A stretch of 64,000 nucleotides of DNA from an uncultured Chiayiivirga sp. Its GTDB lineage: Bacteria; Pseudomonadota; Gammaproteobacteria; Xanthomonadales; Xanthomonadaceae. Positions 8,731 to 19,061 of this stretch are shown one piece after another. Under the pieces are notes generated by a model, which worked only from the letters and a program-made list of their open reading frames with translations, ran no database searches and was not told where the DNA came from. Each line of letters starts with the position of its first letter. Within the stretch, counting starts at the first letter, position 1. The DNA is taken from assembly GCA_934525595.1 (NCBI GenBank), contig CAKSZJ010000012.1, forward strand, positions 28,269-92,268, read 5' to 3'. A program made the position numbers and the translations under genes.

Positions 8731-8860
8731 CCCTTTTTCAGGGTCGCCCAGAGGCTCATTGAAAATCAAACACTTGGAGTTGGCCTCAGCACTTTGGTCA
8801 ATGCTCGTTTTTTTGCGCATCCGTGTGGCCCCACAAGGCCTGCATGGCTGGAAGTGTCTA
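8731..8860 (+). promoter_or_regulatory. CRISPR leader
   Basis: These 130 bases between cas6f and the first repeat are richer in A+T than their surroundings, with runs such as CTTTTTC and GTTTTTTTGC. They start with the small hairpin GACCC/GGGTC that overlaps the cas6f stop. The leader position is set by the array itself: repeats are uniform at this end and decay at the far end. New spacers should therefore enter at 8861, and the array promoter should lie here. No confident -35/-10 pair was found by eye. Confidence 0.75.
8764..8776 (+). promoter_or_regulatory. IHF binding motif in the leader
   Basis: The bases AATCAA-ACAC-TTG match the IHF consensus WATCAANNNNTTR at every fixed position. The site lies 85-97 bases before the first repeat. 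IHF bending of the leader guides the integration complex in type I-E and I-F systems, so this placement is functionally plausible. Confidence 0.6.
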
Positions 8861-11800
8861 GTTCGCTGCCGCACAGGCAGCTCAGAAATGGCGGCCGAAG
8901 ATGAAAAGCAGGCCCGGCGGGTTCGCTGCCGCACAGGCAGCTCAGAAAACCATCGGCCACGTTGTAGACGACCGTTCCGGGTTCGCTGCCGCACAGGCAG
9001 CTCAGAAATGCGGAGCCGCCGTCATGCGGATCGTCCTGTGGTTCGCTGCCGCACAGGCAGCTCAGAAACGATCGCACGCGAGCACGCCCGCCGCCTCGCC
9101 GTTCGCTGCCGCACAGGCAGCTCAGAAAATGTCGGGCGCGCAGGCCTTCGATTCGATGCTGTTCGCTGCCGCACAGGCAGCTCAGAAATCGCGGGCCAAC
9201 GCGACGATCATCCGCTCGATGTTCGCTGCCGCACAGGCAGCTCAGAAACGATGGCGGACGCGAGATCATCGGGCTCAACCGTTCGCTGCCGCACAGGCAG
9301 CTCAGAAATCGCGCAGCAGTACCAGCGCGTGCTCGACCAGGTTCGCTGCCGCACAGGCAGCTCAGAAACGTGACTCCCGCTCGACTGCGGCGATTCGTTC
9401 GTTCGCTGCCGCACAGGCAGCTCAGAAAGCCCGCCGATGGGCCGGTCTGGAGCCAGATCGGTTCGCTGCCGCACAGGCAGCTCAGAAATTGCCTTGAAGC
9501 GTGAGGTGGACTTTGTTCATGTTCGCTGCCGCACAGGCAGCTCAGAAATGCGAGGGGCGCGGAGCGGTGGAGCTGGTAGCGTTCGCTGCCGCACAGGCAG
9601 CTCAGAAAAAGAGGTGCAATCGGCGTCTGTTGCAGCTCGCGTTCGCTGCCGCACAGGCAGCTCAGAAATGCATGATGAGGTACGCCTTGATGCCGTAGCC
9701 GTTCGCTGCCGCACAGGCAGCTCAGAAAAACCCCGAGCACATGTGCGACGGCGTTGTCCTGTTCGCTGCCGCACAGGCAGCTCAGAAAGTCGGCAGCACG
9801 GAGCTGCGCGATGACGGCGAGTTCGCTGCCGCACAGGCAGCTCAGAAAGTCAGGCGTCAGGCTTGCAACCGCTGGCAACTGTTCGCTGCCGCACAGGCAG
9901 CTCAGAAAACCACGCTGGCCGCGGCGAAGCGCGCCGCCACGTTCGCTGCCGCACAGGCAGCTCAGAAACCGGCATCCCGCCGGTTGGGGCAGGGAGCATC
10001 GTTCGCTGCCGCACAGGCAGCTCAGAAACCAGCCGTACCAGTCTCCGCGAGCAGCACATCGTTCGCTGCCGCACAGGCAGCTCAGAAAAGCGCAGAGCTT
10101 GCGCCGCTGTGCGGCCTGGAGGTTCGCTGCCGCACAGGCAGCTCAGAAATTTGCGCCGTTGCGGCTCTCCCGTTGTCCTACCGTTCGCTGCCGCACAGGC
10201 AGCTCAGAAATCTGCTGGAGGCTCGGGCGCATCGGCACGCTGGTTCGCTGCCGCACAGGCAGCTCAGAAACCAGCACCCAGCGCGTTACCGACGTCGTGA
10301 CGGTTCGCTGCCGCACAGGCAGCTCAGAAATTTGCGCCGTTGCAGCGCTCCCGTTGTCCTACGTTCGCTGCCGCACAGGCAGCTCAGAAAATCAGGCAGA
10401 GGGTCCGGGGCTCGGAGCGCCAGTTCGCTGCCGCACAGGCAGCTCAGAAACTCCGCGCGGTGCCGGTATCGGCCGCGCCGGCGTTCGCTGCCGCACAGGC
10501 AGCTCAGAAATATACCGTGGCGCTGCGGTGCTGGGGTATCCAGTTCGCTGCCGCACAGGCAGCTCAGAAAAGCTCCGGCTGCATCCGCTTGCCGTTGTCG
10601 CCGTTCGCTGCCGCACAGGCAGCTCAGAAACCCAAAGCGCCGAACGCGATCGCGCGGACAGTGTTCGCTGCCGCACAGGCAGCTCAGAAATACACCGCCG
10701 CCGAGCAGGCCCGCCTGACCCAGTTCGCTGCCGCACAGGCAGCTCAGAAAGAGCAGACGCTGGGTGACAACCTGGTGCCCACGTTCGCTGCCGCACAGGC
10801 AGCTCAGAAAAGGGCGGTGTTGATGCGGTTGCGCTCGGCCTGGTTCGCTGCCGCACAGGCAGCTCAGAAATGTCGCCCGCCAGTCACGCTGTCGCCGCGC
10901 AGGTTCGCTGCCGCACAGGCAGCTCAGAAATTAAATCGGGGAACATTCGCCGAGGGCATGACGTTCGCTGCCGCACAGGCAGCTCAGAAAAATATAAGGG
11001 AAACAGCCGCGCCGTGTGGTTCGTTCGCTGCCGCACAGGCAGCTCAGAAAACCGGACGACCCTACGCAGTGGGCCGTCACTTGTTCGCTGCCGCACAGGC
11101 AGCTCAGAAATCGCGATGGGTGTCGGCAAAGCTGGCCGGCAGGTTCGCTGCCGCACAGGCAGCTCAGAAACACACTGGCCATCGCGGGCCTGCTGGTGCT
11201 GGTTCGCTGCCGCACAGGCAGCTCAGAAACATCGAACATGCCTGCGGCAGCATGATGAGCGGTTCGCTGCCGCACAGGCAGCTCAGAAACGGTGATGCTG
11301 CTGCCCTTGCTGGACAGCACCGTTCGCTGCCGCACAGGCAGCTCAGAAATGAGCCCGGACCAGGCAGCTGAGGCGGCCCGCGTTCGCTGCCGCACAGGCA
11401 GCTCAGAAAATCCGATGCTTGTGCAATCCTCACCTCCGCTTGTTCGCTGCCGCACAGGCAGCTCAGAAAACGTCCAGATCGGTGAGCCGGTGCGGGTCGG
11501 TGTTCGCTGCCGCACAGGCAGCTCAGAAAATGACCGACATCGACACCGGCACGCTTCAGGTGTTCGCTGCCGCACAGGCAGCTCAGAAAAGCAGGTATTT
11601 GACGGTGGTGGATTTGAGACGGTTCGCTGCCGCACAGGCAGCTCAGAAAATCTGCAACGCCGCCGGCGTGCTCTCCGGCGAGTTCGCTGCCGCACAGGCA
11701 GCTCAGAAAAGCGTGATGCCGAGCTCGTTCGCCCAGGCGCGGTTCGCTGCCGCACAGGCAGCTCAGAAAGTCGCAATCGATGATGGGTTCGGCGACAACA

Positions 11801-12670
11801 AGTTCGCTGCCGCACAGGCAGCTCAGAAAATCCAAGCGTTCCGATGGTCGGCGTGTCGCCTGTTCGCTGCCGCACAGGCAGCTCAGAAATGTTGGGTTGC
11901 TGGATTCGATTGGCATACCGAGTTCGCTGCCGCACAGGCAGCTCAGAAAACGGCGGCGAATCGTCCGGCGGATCGAGGCCAGTTCGCTGCCGCACAGGCA
12001 GCTCAGAAAGTCGCCCGCAGCGATGGCACCGAGAAACAGGCGTTCGCTGCCGCACAGGCAGCTCAGAAATTCTGGCGGTGCTTCAGGCTGGCGACGGCAA
12101 TGTTCGCTGCCGCACAGGCAGCTCAGAAACGCGAGGGACAGGCGCTGGTTCATGCCTTGGCCGTTCGCTGCCGCACAGGCAGCTCAGAAATCACCGACAT
12201 CCAGCGCGCAGCGCGGTTTTTCGTTCGCTGCCGCACAGGCAGCTCAGAAAATCCGGCTGAGGGTCTCGATGAGCGCGGGAAAGTTCGCTGCCGCACAGGC
12301 AGCTCAGAAAATCCATATCGGACTTGAGGTGCGGGGTATCGCGTTCGCTGCCGCACAGGCAGCTCAGAAATTTCCGGCTTCTGCCGTGGCCGCCTTGCCA
12401 GCGTTCGCTGCCGCACAGGCAGCTCAGAAAAGCGGGGTGCCGTCATGGCGGTGCTGGGCGTAGTTCGCTGCCGCACAGGCAGCTCAGAAACTTGCGACAC
12501 CCGGGCGCTGCATCGCTGGCTCGTTCGCTGCAGCACAGGCAGCTCAGAAAGTCGCGACCATCGCGGCCGTCGCGGCCGTCGCGTTCGCTGCCGCACAGGC
12601 AGCTCAGAAAATGATCGCCAGGAACTCCTTGGCGAACACCGTGTTCACTGCCGCACAGGCAGCCCACCAG
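8861..12670 (+). CRISPR. Type I-F CRISPR array, 64 repeats and 63 spacers
   Basis: The 28-base repeat starts GTTCGCTGCCGCACA and ends GGCAGCTCAGAAA. It folds as a 5-bp stem CTGCC/GGCAG with loop GCACA, the I-F class. The first repeat is 8861-8888. The period is 60 bases (32-base spacers) except for three 33-base spacers, which start at 10089, 10150 and 12130, and one of 31 starting at 11171. Repeats are identical by eye until the distal end. The one at 12523 has C to A in the stem (CTGCA). The last, at 12643, reads GTTCACTGCC and ends AGCCCACCAG. Two spacers (10150-10182 and 10331-10362) are nearly the same. Transcription should run on the plus strand from the leader at 8731-8860. Confidence 0.97.
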
Positions 12671-12704
12671 TAATGCCGCACAGCTACGTGACGAGTGGCA
12701 GGTC

Positions 12705-12732
12705 GTTCGCCGCCGCACAAACATCACCTTGC
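12705..12732 (+). repeat. Decayed extra CRISPR repeat beyond the array end
   Basis: GTTCGCCGCCGCACA at 12705-12719 matches the first 15 bases of the repeat except for one T to C change. The second half (AACATCACCTTGC) has lost the stem partner. It lies 62 bases after the last recognisable repeat, close to one array unit, so it is best read as the remnant of a still older repeat. Confidence 0.55.
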
Positions 12733-12740
12733 CAGAAACA

Positions 12741-12772
12741 AAAACGGCAGGGCGTCGCCACCCTGCCGTTTT
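12741..12772. terminator. Bidirectional intrinsic terminator
   Basis: AAAACGGCAGGG (12741-12752) and CCCTGCCGTTTT (12761-12772) form a perfect 12-bp hairpin with an 8-base loop and A/T runs on both sides. It can end both the array transcript on the plus strand and the TonB receptor transcript on the minus strand. Confidence 0.85.
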
Positions 12773-12793
12773 CGTATCAGTGCGTTGCCGCGA

Positions 12794-15154
12794 TCAGAAG
12801 CCGACGTTCAGGCTCAGCCACAGGTTCCGCGACTTGTCCTTGTTGTTGTAGTCGTCCAGATACTGCGGGCTGTAAACGCCCTGCGCGTCCTGGTTCCAGA
12901 GGGTCTGGAAGCTGGTGAAGTCTTCATCCAGCAGGTTGTTGATGCGTGCGGCAAAGCTCACGTTGTCACTGAAGCGGTACTGCGCCCCCAGATGCCACAC
13001 GGTGTAGCCCTTGTAGTACTGCATGTTGCCAGCGGCATCCTGCGTGCCGCGGTAACGCTCGGAACGGTTTTCGCCGATCAGCTGCATGCCGAACTTCCCG
13101 GTGATGGCCCAATCCAGCGTGGCGTTGAACATGTGCTCGGCGGTGTTGGTCAGGGGCCTGCCCTTGTTCGAGCCGCTCAATTGCTCGCTGTCGGTCCAGG
13201 TGTAGTTGGCGCGGACGGAAAGGCCATCGAAGAATTCGTAGCGACCCGCCACTTCCGCACCGCGAACGCGGGCTTCGTCGATGTTGATGCTCTGCGCGTA
13301 GGTGCCATAGCCGAGCAGCTCGTAGTCACCCAGGTTGGCGCACGGGCGCACGCCGCCGGTCTGGGCGCAGCTCAGGTTGGTTTCACCGCGTGCGATCTTG
13401 TCCTTGAAATCGTTGTTGAACACGGTGAGGTTGAAGTTGTGCCCCGCGTTGGCGGAATTCCAGTACAGCGCGATTTCGCTGTTGACGCTGGTTTCCGGCT
13501 CAAGCTCGGGGTTGCCGATGAAGGGCGTGACGCCCTGCCCGCCGAAGCCGGTCACGCCGTCGTACAGATCCGTGGTTTTCGGAGTCTTGAAGCCGGTGCT
13601 GACGCCGCCCTTGAGCACCCAGGTCTCACTCACGTTGTAGTTGGCGTACAGGCGCGGGCTGACGTGGCTGCCGAAGGTGTTGTGGTCGTCATGGCGAATG
13701 CCTGCTGTCACGGTCAGCGCGTCGGTGGGTGTCCAGTTGTCCTCGACGAACACCGACCACATCTTGTGATCCTGCACGAAGCCGGCCCCATCGTTGCCTT
13801 CTTCCATTCCGAACACGCCGTCATCCAGTTCGCCGTCGATCATCTGCCCGCCCACCACGACGTAGTGGTTCTCGCCCACCGGCATGTCGAGCTTGGCATC
13901 GAGCACGTACTGGCTGCTCTGCAAGGTGCGCTTGGGGCGAGGCAGGAAGGTCTGCACCATCAGCGCACGGCGCTCGTCCACGCTCATGCCGGCGTAGTCA
14001 CCGGTGCCCTGGAAGATCTGGCGGTGCAAGAGACGCTCGTTCACTGTCAGCGGCAGGGTGCGGCCATGGTTGTCCGTTTCCACGCTCGACAACGAGACGA
14101 AGCTGCGGCCAAAGCTCCAGGCGCCATGATGGGTGATGGCCCACTGGTCGCGGGTGAACTCCTGATCCTTGGCATAACCTGCCGTCGGATTGGCACGCCA
14201 CAGGCCGGCGATGCCGTCCACGGTGCCCAGCGGATAGGCTTCGTTGCCCAGGTTGTTGATGAAGGGCGTGTTGTCGTACACCTGCTCGGAGGTGTCGTAG
14301 TCGAAGATCAGGCTCTGCGAATCGGTGGGTGTCCAGCTCAGGGTGATGCCGAATTCCTTGTTGGTGTTGTCCACCGTCTTGCCGCCGCCGCCAAAGCCCA
14401 GCGAGCGCTCGAACCCGGTGCCATCGGGCGCGGTGATGATCTCGTAATCGGGCGTGGAGGCATCACGCTCATAGCGCGCACCGCGCAGGGTCAGGCCGAG
14501 AAGATCTTCGACGATCGGGCCGCTGAGGGCGAAATCCAGCGTGGTGTCCGAGCCGAAATCACTGTTTTCCTGGATGTTGTGGCCCAGCGTGGCCGAGCCC
14601 GTCCAGCGGTTGGACACCTTGCGGGTGATGATGTTGATCACGCCGCCCAGCGCATCGGCACCGTACAGCGTGGAGGCCGGGCCGCGGATCACCTCGATGC
14701 GCTCGATCATGTCCAGCGGCGGGATGTGGTTGAACTGGTTGCCGCCGAAGCTGTTGGGGTAGATGTCGCCGTGGTTGTTCTGGCGGCGGCCATCGATGAG
14801 GATGAGGGTGTAGTCCGGCCCCATGCCGCGGATGGAGATGGTCTTCTGTCCGGTCTTGTCCGAGGTCTCGCCCACGTCCACGCCTTCCAGATCGCGCACC
14901 GCGTCAATCAGGGTCATGTAAGGGCGCTTCTTCAACTCCACGCGCGTGATCACGCTGATGCTGGCCGGCGCGTCGGTGAGCTTCTGCTCGAAGCCTGCGG
15001 CGGTGACGACAACCTGATCGAGCGTGGTGGCATCTTCCGGTGCCGGGTTGGCGTGCGCGCCGGATGCGGCGAACGTCGCCAGCAGCGCAAGAGTGATGGC
15101 GTTGCGCCTCGGGGTGGGGCGCTGCGGTGCGCGCCGGGAGCGATTCAGCAGCAT
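12794..15154 (-). CDS. TonB-dependent outer membrane receptor, ferrienterochelin/colicin (CirA/FepA) type
   Basis: A 786-residue outer membrane receptor. AAGGA lies 8-12 bases upstream of the start at 15154, which favours this ATG over the one at 15253. The N-terminus is a signal peptide (LALLATFAASGAHA, cut near residue 36), followed by the TonB-box-like LDQVVVTAA (45-53). The plug domain has VITRVELKKRPYMTLIDAVR, SIRGMGPDYTLILIDGRRQ and EVIRGPASTLYGADALGGVI. A 22-strand barrel should follow, and the chain ends in a terminal Phe (LWLSLNVGF) as outer membrane barrels do. The plug resembles ferrienterochelin receptors, but the ligand cannot be named from sequence. It stands alone before the bidirectional terminator, and a weak Fur-like site lies about 100 bases upstream. 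Confidence 0.85.
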   Translation of the reverse strand: MLLNRSRRAPQRPTPRRNAITLALLATFAASGAHANPAPEDATTLDQVVVTAAGFEQKLTDAPASISVITRVELKKRPYMTLIDAVRDLEGVDVGETSDKTGQKTISIRGMGPDYTLILIDGRRQNNHGDIYPNSFGGNQFNHIPPLDMIERIEVIRGPASTLYGADALGGVINIITRKVSNRWTGSATLGHNIQENSDFGSDTTLDFALSGPIVEDLLGLTLRGARYERDASTPDYEIITAPDGTGFERSLGFGGGGKTVDNTNKEFGITLSWTPTDSQSLIFDYDTSEQVYDNTPFINNLGNEAYPLGTVDGIAGLWRANPTAGYAKDQEFTRDQWAITHHGAWSFGRSFVSLSSVETDNHGRTLPLTVNERLLHRQIFQGTGDYAGMSVDERRALMVQTFLPRPKRTLQSSQYVLDAKLDMPVGENHYVVVGGQMIDGELDDGVFGMEEGNDGAGFVQDHKMWSVFVEDNWTPTDALTVTAGIRHDDHNTFGSHVSPRLYANYNVSETWVLKGGVSTGFKTPKTTDLYDGVTGFGGQGVTPFIGNPELEPETSVNSEIALYWNSANAGHNFNLTVFNNDFKDKIARGETNLSCAQTGGVRPCANLGDYELLGYGTYAQSINIDEARVRGAEVAGRYEFFDGLSVRANYTWTDSEQLSGSNKGRPLTNTAEHMFNATLDWAITGKFGMQLIGENRSERYRGTQDAAGNMQYYKGYTVWHLGAQYRFSDNVSFAARINNLLDEDFTSFQTLWNQDAQGVYSPQYLDDYNNKDKSRNLWLSLNVGF

Positions 15155-15250
15155 CGGAGGTTCCTTGGTGAGTGTCAGGGATCGTTTCGCCGGCCCGGGA
15201 TGCGGACCGCGAGGGGGCGGAAGTATCGGGGGTGCGAACGGAATTGTAAA

Positions 15251-15270
15251 CACGATCGATTCGCATTCGC
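15251..15270 (-). promoter_or_regulatory. Possible Fur box upstream of the TonB receptor
   Basis: On the minus strand the bases GCGAATGCGAATCGATCGTG share the AATGNGAATC core of Fur boxes, with a poor right half. The 312 bases between 15154 and 15467 hold no gene, and this is the only regulatory candidate I see there. Confidence 0.3.
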
Positions 15271-15466
15271 TTTGACTGGCATCAAATTTCGGCCGCCGCC
15301 CACCCGTACGGCGGCTCGCAATGTCTGCAAGCCGCGCCTGGTCGATCGCCGCGTCGAGGCGCTGCGATGGCCATTCCGGCTCGTTTCCGTCACGCCAGCG
15401 CGTCCGCCCAGCGCACTTTCGCGCACAGGCGCTGCGCGGACACCGTGCAGCGGGATTCTTCCGCGA

Positions 15467-16144
15467 CTAGGTTTCGGCCCACTGCCGCAGGAGGTTGTGA
15501 TAGACCCCGGACAGCTGCAGCACTGCGCCGCTGTCCGCACCTTCGCCGCGCAGGCGGGTGAGCGCGGTGTCCATCTCCAGCAGCATCCGGCGTCGCGCGT
15601 CGTCACGCACCAGGCTCTGCACCCAGAAGAAGCTGGCCACGCGTGCGCCGCGCGTGACCGGCGTTACCTGGTGCAGGCTGGAGGACGGGTACACGATGGC
15701 ATCGCCGGCGGGCAGCTTCACTTCGTGCTCGCCGTAGGTGTCGCTGATGACGAGCGCGCCGCCGTCATACTCCTCCGGCCCGCTGAGAAACAGGGTGCAG
15801 GAAACATCCGAGCGCAGCTGCTCGCCCGGCCCGACCCTCATCACGGCACCGTCGACATGAAAGCCATAGGTGCCGCCGCCGGTGTAGCGGTTGAAGCGCG
15901 GCGGCAGGATCCTGAGCGGAAGGACGGCGGCGAAGAACAAGGGATGCCGCTCCAGTGCCGCCAGCACGATGCGGCCCAGCTCGGCCTTCAGCGGCGAGCC
16001 GTCGGACAGCTGCTCGTTGCGCTTGACCTGTGCGCCCTGCGGACCGACGGTTTCGCGCCCGTCGGTCCATCGGGCCTGGTCCAGCTCGCGCCGCAGCAGC
16101 GCGAGCTCGTCTGGCATGAGCACCTCGGGAATGTGCAGCAGCAT
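15467..16144 (-). CDS. piuC: PiuC/YbiX-type PKHD Fe(II)/2-oxoglutarate hydroxylase
   Basis: The 225-residue protein is a member of the PKHD-type hydroxylases found beside catecholate siderophore receptors (YbiX in E. coli, PiuC in Pseudomonas). It starts [20 protein letters not shown]. Iron ligands are visible as H96 and D98 ([10 protein letters not shown]) and H158 (SSLHQVTPV), with R168 (GARVASFFW) placed to bind 2-oxoglutarate. [13 protein letters not shown] is the family signature. It lies 17 bases downstream of the Fiu-like receptor on the same strand, the same pair as fiu-ybiX in E. coli, so the two are probably co-transcribed under Fur. The exact substrate of this family is not known to me. 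An unrelated longer upstream frame overlapping the receptor is rejected. Confidence 0.9.
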   Translation of the reverse strand: MLLHIPEVLMPDELALLRRELDQARWTDGRETVGPQGAQVKRNEQLSDGSPLKAELGRIVLAALERHPLFFAAVLPLRILPPRFNRYTGGGTYGFHVDGAVMRVGPGEQLRSDVSCTLFLSGPEEYDGGALVISDTYGEHEVKLPAGDAIVYPSSSLHQVTPVTRGARVASFFWVQSLVRDDARRRMLLEMDTALTRLRGEGADSGAVLQLSGVYHNLLRQWAET

Positions 16145-16161
16145 GGCGCGCTCTCCCGGGA

Positions 16162-18501
16162 TCAGTAATGGAAGTCGGCGCTGAGCAGCACGGTGCGCGG
16201 CGCACCCGGCGTGTAGCGGTACCCGGACTTGTTGATCGCCGCGACGTAGGCCTTGTCGAACAGGTTGTAGCCGTTGAGCCGCAGGATGAGGTGATCGCTG
16301 AGCGGATAGGCCAGCATCGCGTCGTAGACCGTATGGGACTTGGTCTGCGCCGGGGTGCCGACGGCGCCGTCCGTGCCGCGATGCAGGCCGCCGGTGTAAC
16401 GCACCCCGCCGCCGATGCCCAGGCCGCCCGGCAGGGTGTAGGTGGTCCAGCTGGTGAAGGCCGAATCCGGCGTGTAGCTGAGGTTGGGCGTGCCGTCGGC
16501 GGTGACGCGCGGCCCGTGGGTGACTTCGGCATCCTGATTGACGTAGCCCAGCGAGACCGTCCAGGCATCGGTGAGGTGGCCGAGTGCGCCGACTTCGATG
16601 CCCTTGACCTCCTTTTCCCCGGTCTGGGTGGGATTGCCGTGCTCGTCGAGCTGCTGGCTGTTGATCTCGTTGCCGACCCGGATCCGGAACAGGGCCAGGT
16701 TCAGCGCCAGCGTCCCGTCGAACGCCATCCACTTCGCGCCGACTTCCCAGGTGCGTGCCTTCTGCGGATCGAGGTTGGGGTTGTTGGCGCTGTTGGCGGC
16801 GCTGCTCAGGCTGAAGTTGGCGCCACCCGGCGGCTGCTGCGACAGCGCGGCATTGGCGTACAGGCTCACGCTGCGCACCGGCGCATAGACCGCGCCCAGC
16901 TTGTAGTTGACCAGGGTGTCGCGGGCACCGAGGTCGGTACTCGTGACCAGGCTGCCGTGGGCCACGCCGTCGGGACAGGCAACGCCGCCGCGCGGCAGCG
17001 GTGCTGCGGTCGTGCAGATCGCGGTCGCGAGGTAGTCGGTGTCATAGCGGTCTGCGCGCAGCCCGGCAGTGAGCAGGAACGTCTCGCCGAACCTGAGCGT
17101 ATCGAAGAGATAGAGCGCGGCCGTGGTGGTTTCGCCCCGGCTTCCCGCGCCGGTGCGCGAGATGGCCGGGCCCGGCACGTTCCAGTCGGGTTCGTACAGT
17201 GCCGCGGGCGGCACGGCGCCGGAGGCCGCCAGCCCCGCGTTTTCCTGCACCTCGCGGGTGACTTCGACGCCGCTGCTCAAAAAATGCGCCACCGCGCCGG
17301 TGGCGAAGTCCAGCTGGAGGTTCAGCTGGTTGGTGAGGATGCGGTTTTCCTGATCCTTGAGGGTAAGGTTGCCGCGGCTCAGGGTGTAGGTGGACAGGTC
17401 ATCGATGTCCGTCCACCTGATGGTGCCGCCCATCGGGTTGGCGGCGCTGCCGCCGGTGGACATGAAGGCGGTGAGGAAATAGTCCTGCGCGGTCCTGCCC
17501 CAGCGCAGGGTGTTGGAAAGGCGGGCGCCACCGGCAAGGTCGTGCTCCAGGCGCAGGGTGGCCATCTGCGCGGTGACGCTGTCGTTATCGTCGGCGGTGC
17601 CGTAGAAGTTCCCGGGATCCACCGGATGGCCGGCAAGCCGCTCCAGCCCCGGCTGCGGCTGCCAGCCGGACAGGCCGATCGTCGGCACGAAGCCGTCGGG
17701 GATGTTGTCCTGCCTGACGTACAGAAGATCGGCGTACAGCCGCGTGTCCGAACCCAGCCCCCAGCCGAACGACGGGGCGACACCCCAGCGACTGTTGTTC
17801 ACGCGGTGACGTCCCGGCACGTCGCTGTCCTGCCACATCGCATTCAGGCGCACCGCCGACGTGCCGCCCAGCGTCTGGTTCCAGTCCGCAGTGGCGCGCT
17901 TCTGACCGTCGGCACCGCCACTCAGGGTGGCGGAGACCGCATCGCGCAGATGCGCCTCCTTGGTCACCTGGTTGATCGCGCCGGTCGGCGCGGAGCGCCC
18001 CGTATCGGTTCCTGCCGGGCCTTTGACCACCTCGATCTGCTCGATGCTGAACAGGTCGCGCGAGATCGATCCGAGATCGCGCGCGCCGTCCAGATACAGG
18101 CTGCTGGAAGTGTCGAAGCCACGCAGGTAGAGCGCATCGCCGGTGCTGGTATTGCCGTTCTCGCCGGCATAGAAGGTGCCCACGCCGGCGCTGTTGCGCA
18201 GCGCCTCGGTCAGCGTGGTCGCGCCCTGCTGGTGAAGCAGCTCCCTGCCGATCACCTCGATCGTCTGCGGCGTGTCCTGCAGGCTCTGGGTGAACTTGGG
18301 CGAAGTCACCATGCTGCGGACACCGCGCACTTCGAGCCTGTCGAGCCGGGTGGCGCGGATGCCGGACTCGGCCGCGGCATCCGCCGCATCGACAACATCA
18401 GCCGCCCCTGCCGGCAGCGCAAGAACAAGGCCAGCGGCCAGCGTGGCGGTGGGAAGGAGGCCGCGCTGTGCGGCGTGTTTGCGACTCTTGATGCAATTCA
18501 T
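16162..18501 (-). CDS. fiu: Fiu-like TonB-dependent catecholate siderophore receptor
   Basis: A 779-residue receptor beginning [20 protein letters not shown], with a signal peptide ([14 protein letters not shown]). The start at 18501 has AGGAAA about 12 bases upstream. The plug domain has [37 protein letters not shown] and [20 protein letters not shown], typical of Fiu and related catecholate receptors. The barrel ends in [11 protein letters not shown] with a terminal aromatic residue. Ligands of the family are dihydroxybenzoate-type siderophores and their ferric degradation products. It is followed by the PKHD hydroxylase, as in the E. coli fiu-ybiX pair. A strong Fur box at 19062-19080 lies upstream of the small gene that precedes it, and the two may share a transcript. 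Confidence 0.9.
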   Translation of the reverse strand: MNCIKSRKHAAQRGLLPTATLAAGLVLALPAGAADVVDAADAAAESGIRATRLDRLEVRGVRSMVTSPKFTQSLQDTPQTIEVIGRELLHQQGATTLTEALRNSAGVGTFYAGENGNTSTGDALYLRGFDTSSSLYLDGARDLGSISRDLFSIEQIEVVKGPAGTDTGRSAPTGAINQVTKEAHLRDAVSATLSGGADGQKRATADWNQTLGGTSAVRLNAMWQDSDVPGRHRVNNSRWGVAPSFGWGLGSDTRLYADLLYVRQDNIPDGFVPTIGLSGWQPQPGLERLAGHPVDPGNFYGTADDNDSVTAQMATLRLEHDLAGGARLSNTLRWGRTAQDYFLTAFMSTGGSAANPMGGTIRWTDIDDLSTYTLSRGNLTLKDQENRILTNQLNLQLDFATGAVAHFLSSGVEVTREVQENAGLAASGAVPPAALYEPDWNVPGPAISRTGAGSRGETTTAALYLFDTLRFGETFLLTAGLRADRYDTDYLATAICTTAAPLPRGGVACPDGVAHGSLVTSTDLGARDTLVNYKLGAVYAPVRSVSLYANAALSQQPPGGANFSLSSAANSANNPNLDPQKARTWEVGAKWMAFDGTLALNLALFRIRVGNEINSQQLDEHGNPTQTGEKEVKGIEVGALGHLTDAWTVSLGYVNQDAEVTHGPRVTADGTPNLSYTPDSAFTSWTTYTLPGGLGIGGGVRYTGGLHRGTDGAVGTPAQTKSHTVYDAMLAYPLSDHLILRLNGYNLFDKAYVAAINKSGYRYTPGAPRTVLLSADFHY

Positions 18502-18653
18502 GGGGAAGACATTTCCTGGATCGGGGGCCACACGGGTATCCGGCACCCGATCGGGCGCCAGAGGCGTGGCTGGAAGGAACAGGCCGCGCCGCGCGGAGCG
18601 CGGTGCCGGCAGCATGGAATTCGCGGAAACAGGCCGCGCGAGGCGGCGTGCGC

Positions 18654-19013
18654 TCAGGCGCGAGGCGGCGCCTGGGCGCGATAGGCCGTAAAGGGGCGGC
18701 CTGCGGAGCTGATGGGAAAGGCAGCGATCCGATTCGCTCCGCCACATGCCGCGTGCAGCCGCGACGCCTTCGTGCAGGTGGCGTCGTCCGGCTCGGCTTC
18801 ATGACCGTCGCCGGATGCAGGTGCAGGATGACCGGGAGGCGCGTGTGACGCCAGGCCAGCGGCCTCGGTCAGCGCGCCGTCGATCACGGCCGACACGGTC
18901 GGATCACCCTCCTGTCCGTGCCAGGCGAACACCAGCAGTGCGGCGATCAGCCACAGCCCGGCGCCGCGCAGCAGCGCGAGGCGGCGGACGGGTATCAGGC
19001 GGGAGAACGGCAT
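18654..19013 (-). CDS. Small membrane-anchored hypothetical protein in the Fiu operon
   Basis: A 119-residue protein that I do not recognise with certainty. From MPFSRLIPVRRLALL it has a basic N-terminus and one hydrophobic segment (GLWLIAALLVFAWH). A His-rich stretch follows (SHAPPGHPAPASGDGHEAEP), then two cysteines (DATCTKASRLHAACGG) and a Pro/Ala tail. The layout recalls short DUF2946-like proteins that accompany metal and TonB receptors, but this is only a resemblance. It lies 152 bases upstream of the Fiu-like receptor on the same strand. A Fur box candidate ends 49 bases before its start, so it is probably iron-regulated and co-transcribed with the receptor. The start at 19121 would add a non-hydrophobic leader over the Fur box and is less likely. 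Confidence 0.55.
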   Translation of the reverse strand: MPFSRLIPVRRLALLRGAGLWLIAALLVFAWHGQEGDPTVSAVIDGALTEAAGLASHAPPGHPAPASGDGHEAEPDDATCTKASRLHAACGGANRIAAFPISSAGRPFTAYRAQAPPRA

Positions 19014-19061
19014 CGGGAGCGGGGAGGAAGCGCGAAGGCGTGCAATCTGCACGTCTTCGAT

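Noticed and set aside
8759..12614. Long open frames across the CRISPR array with repeated peptides such as FAAAQAAQK, SLPHRQLRN and VRCRTGSSE.
   Set aside because: They arise because the 60-base repeat unit is a multiple of three and the repeat has no stop codon in several frames. They are not proteins.
12695..18684. Very long plus-strand frames (over 800 residues) opposite the two TonB receptors and the PiuC gene.
   Set aside because: They are antisense shadows of high-G+C genes. The minus-strand proteins have signal peptides, plug-domain motifs and terminal aromatic residues, while the shadows have no recognisable domain.
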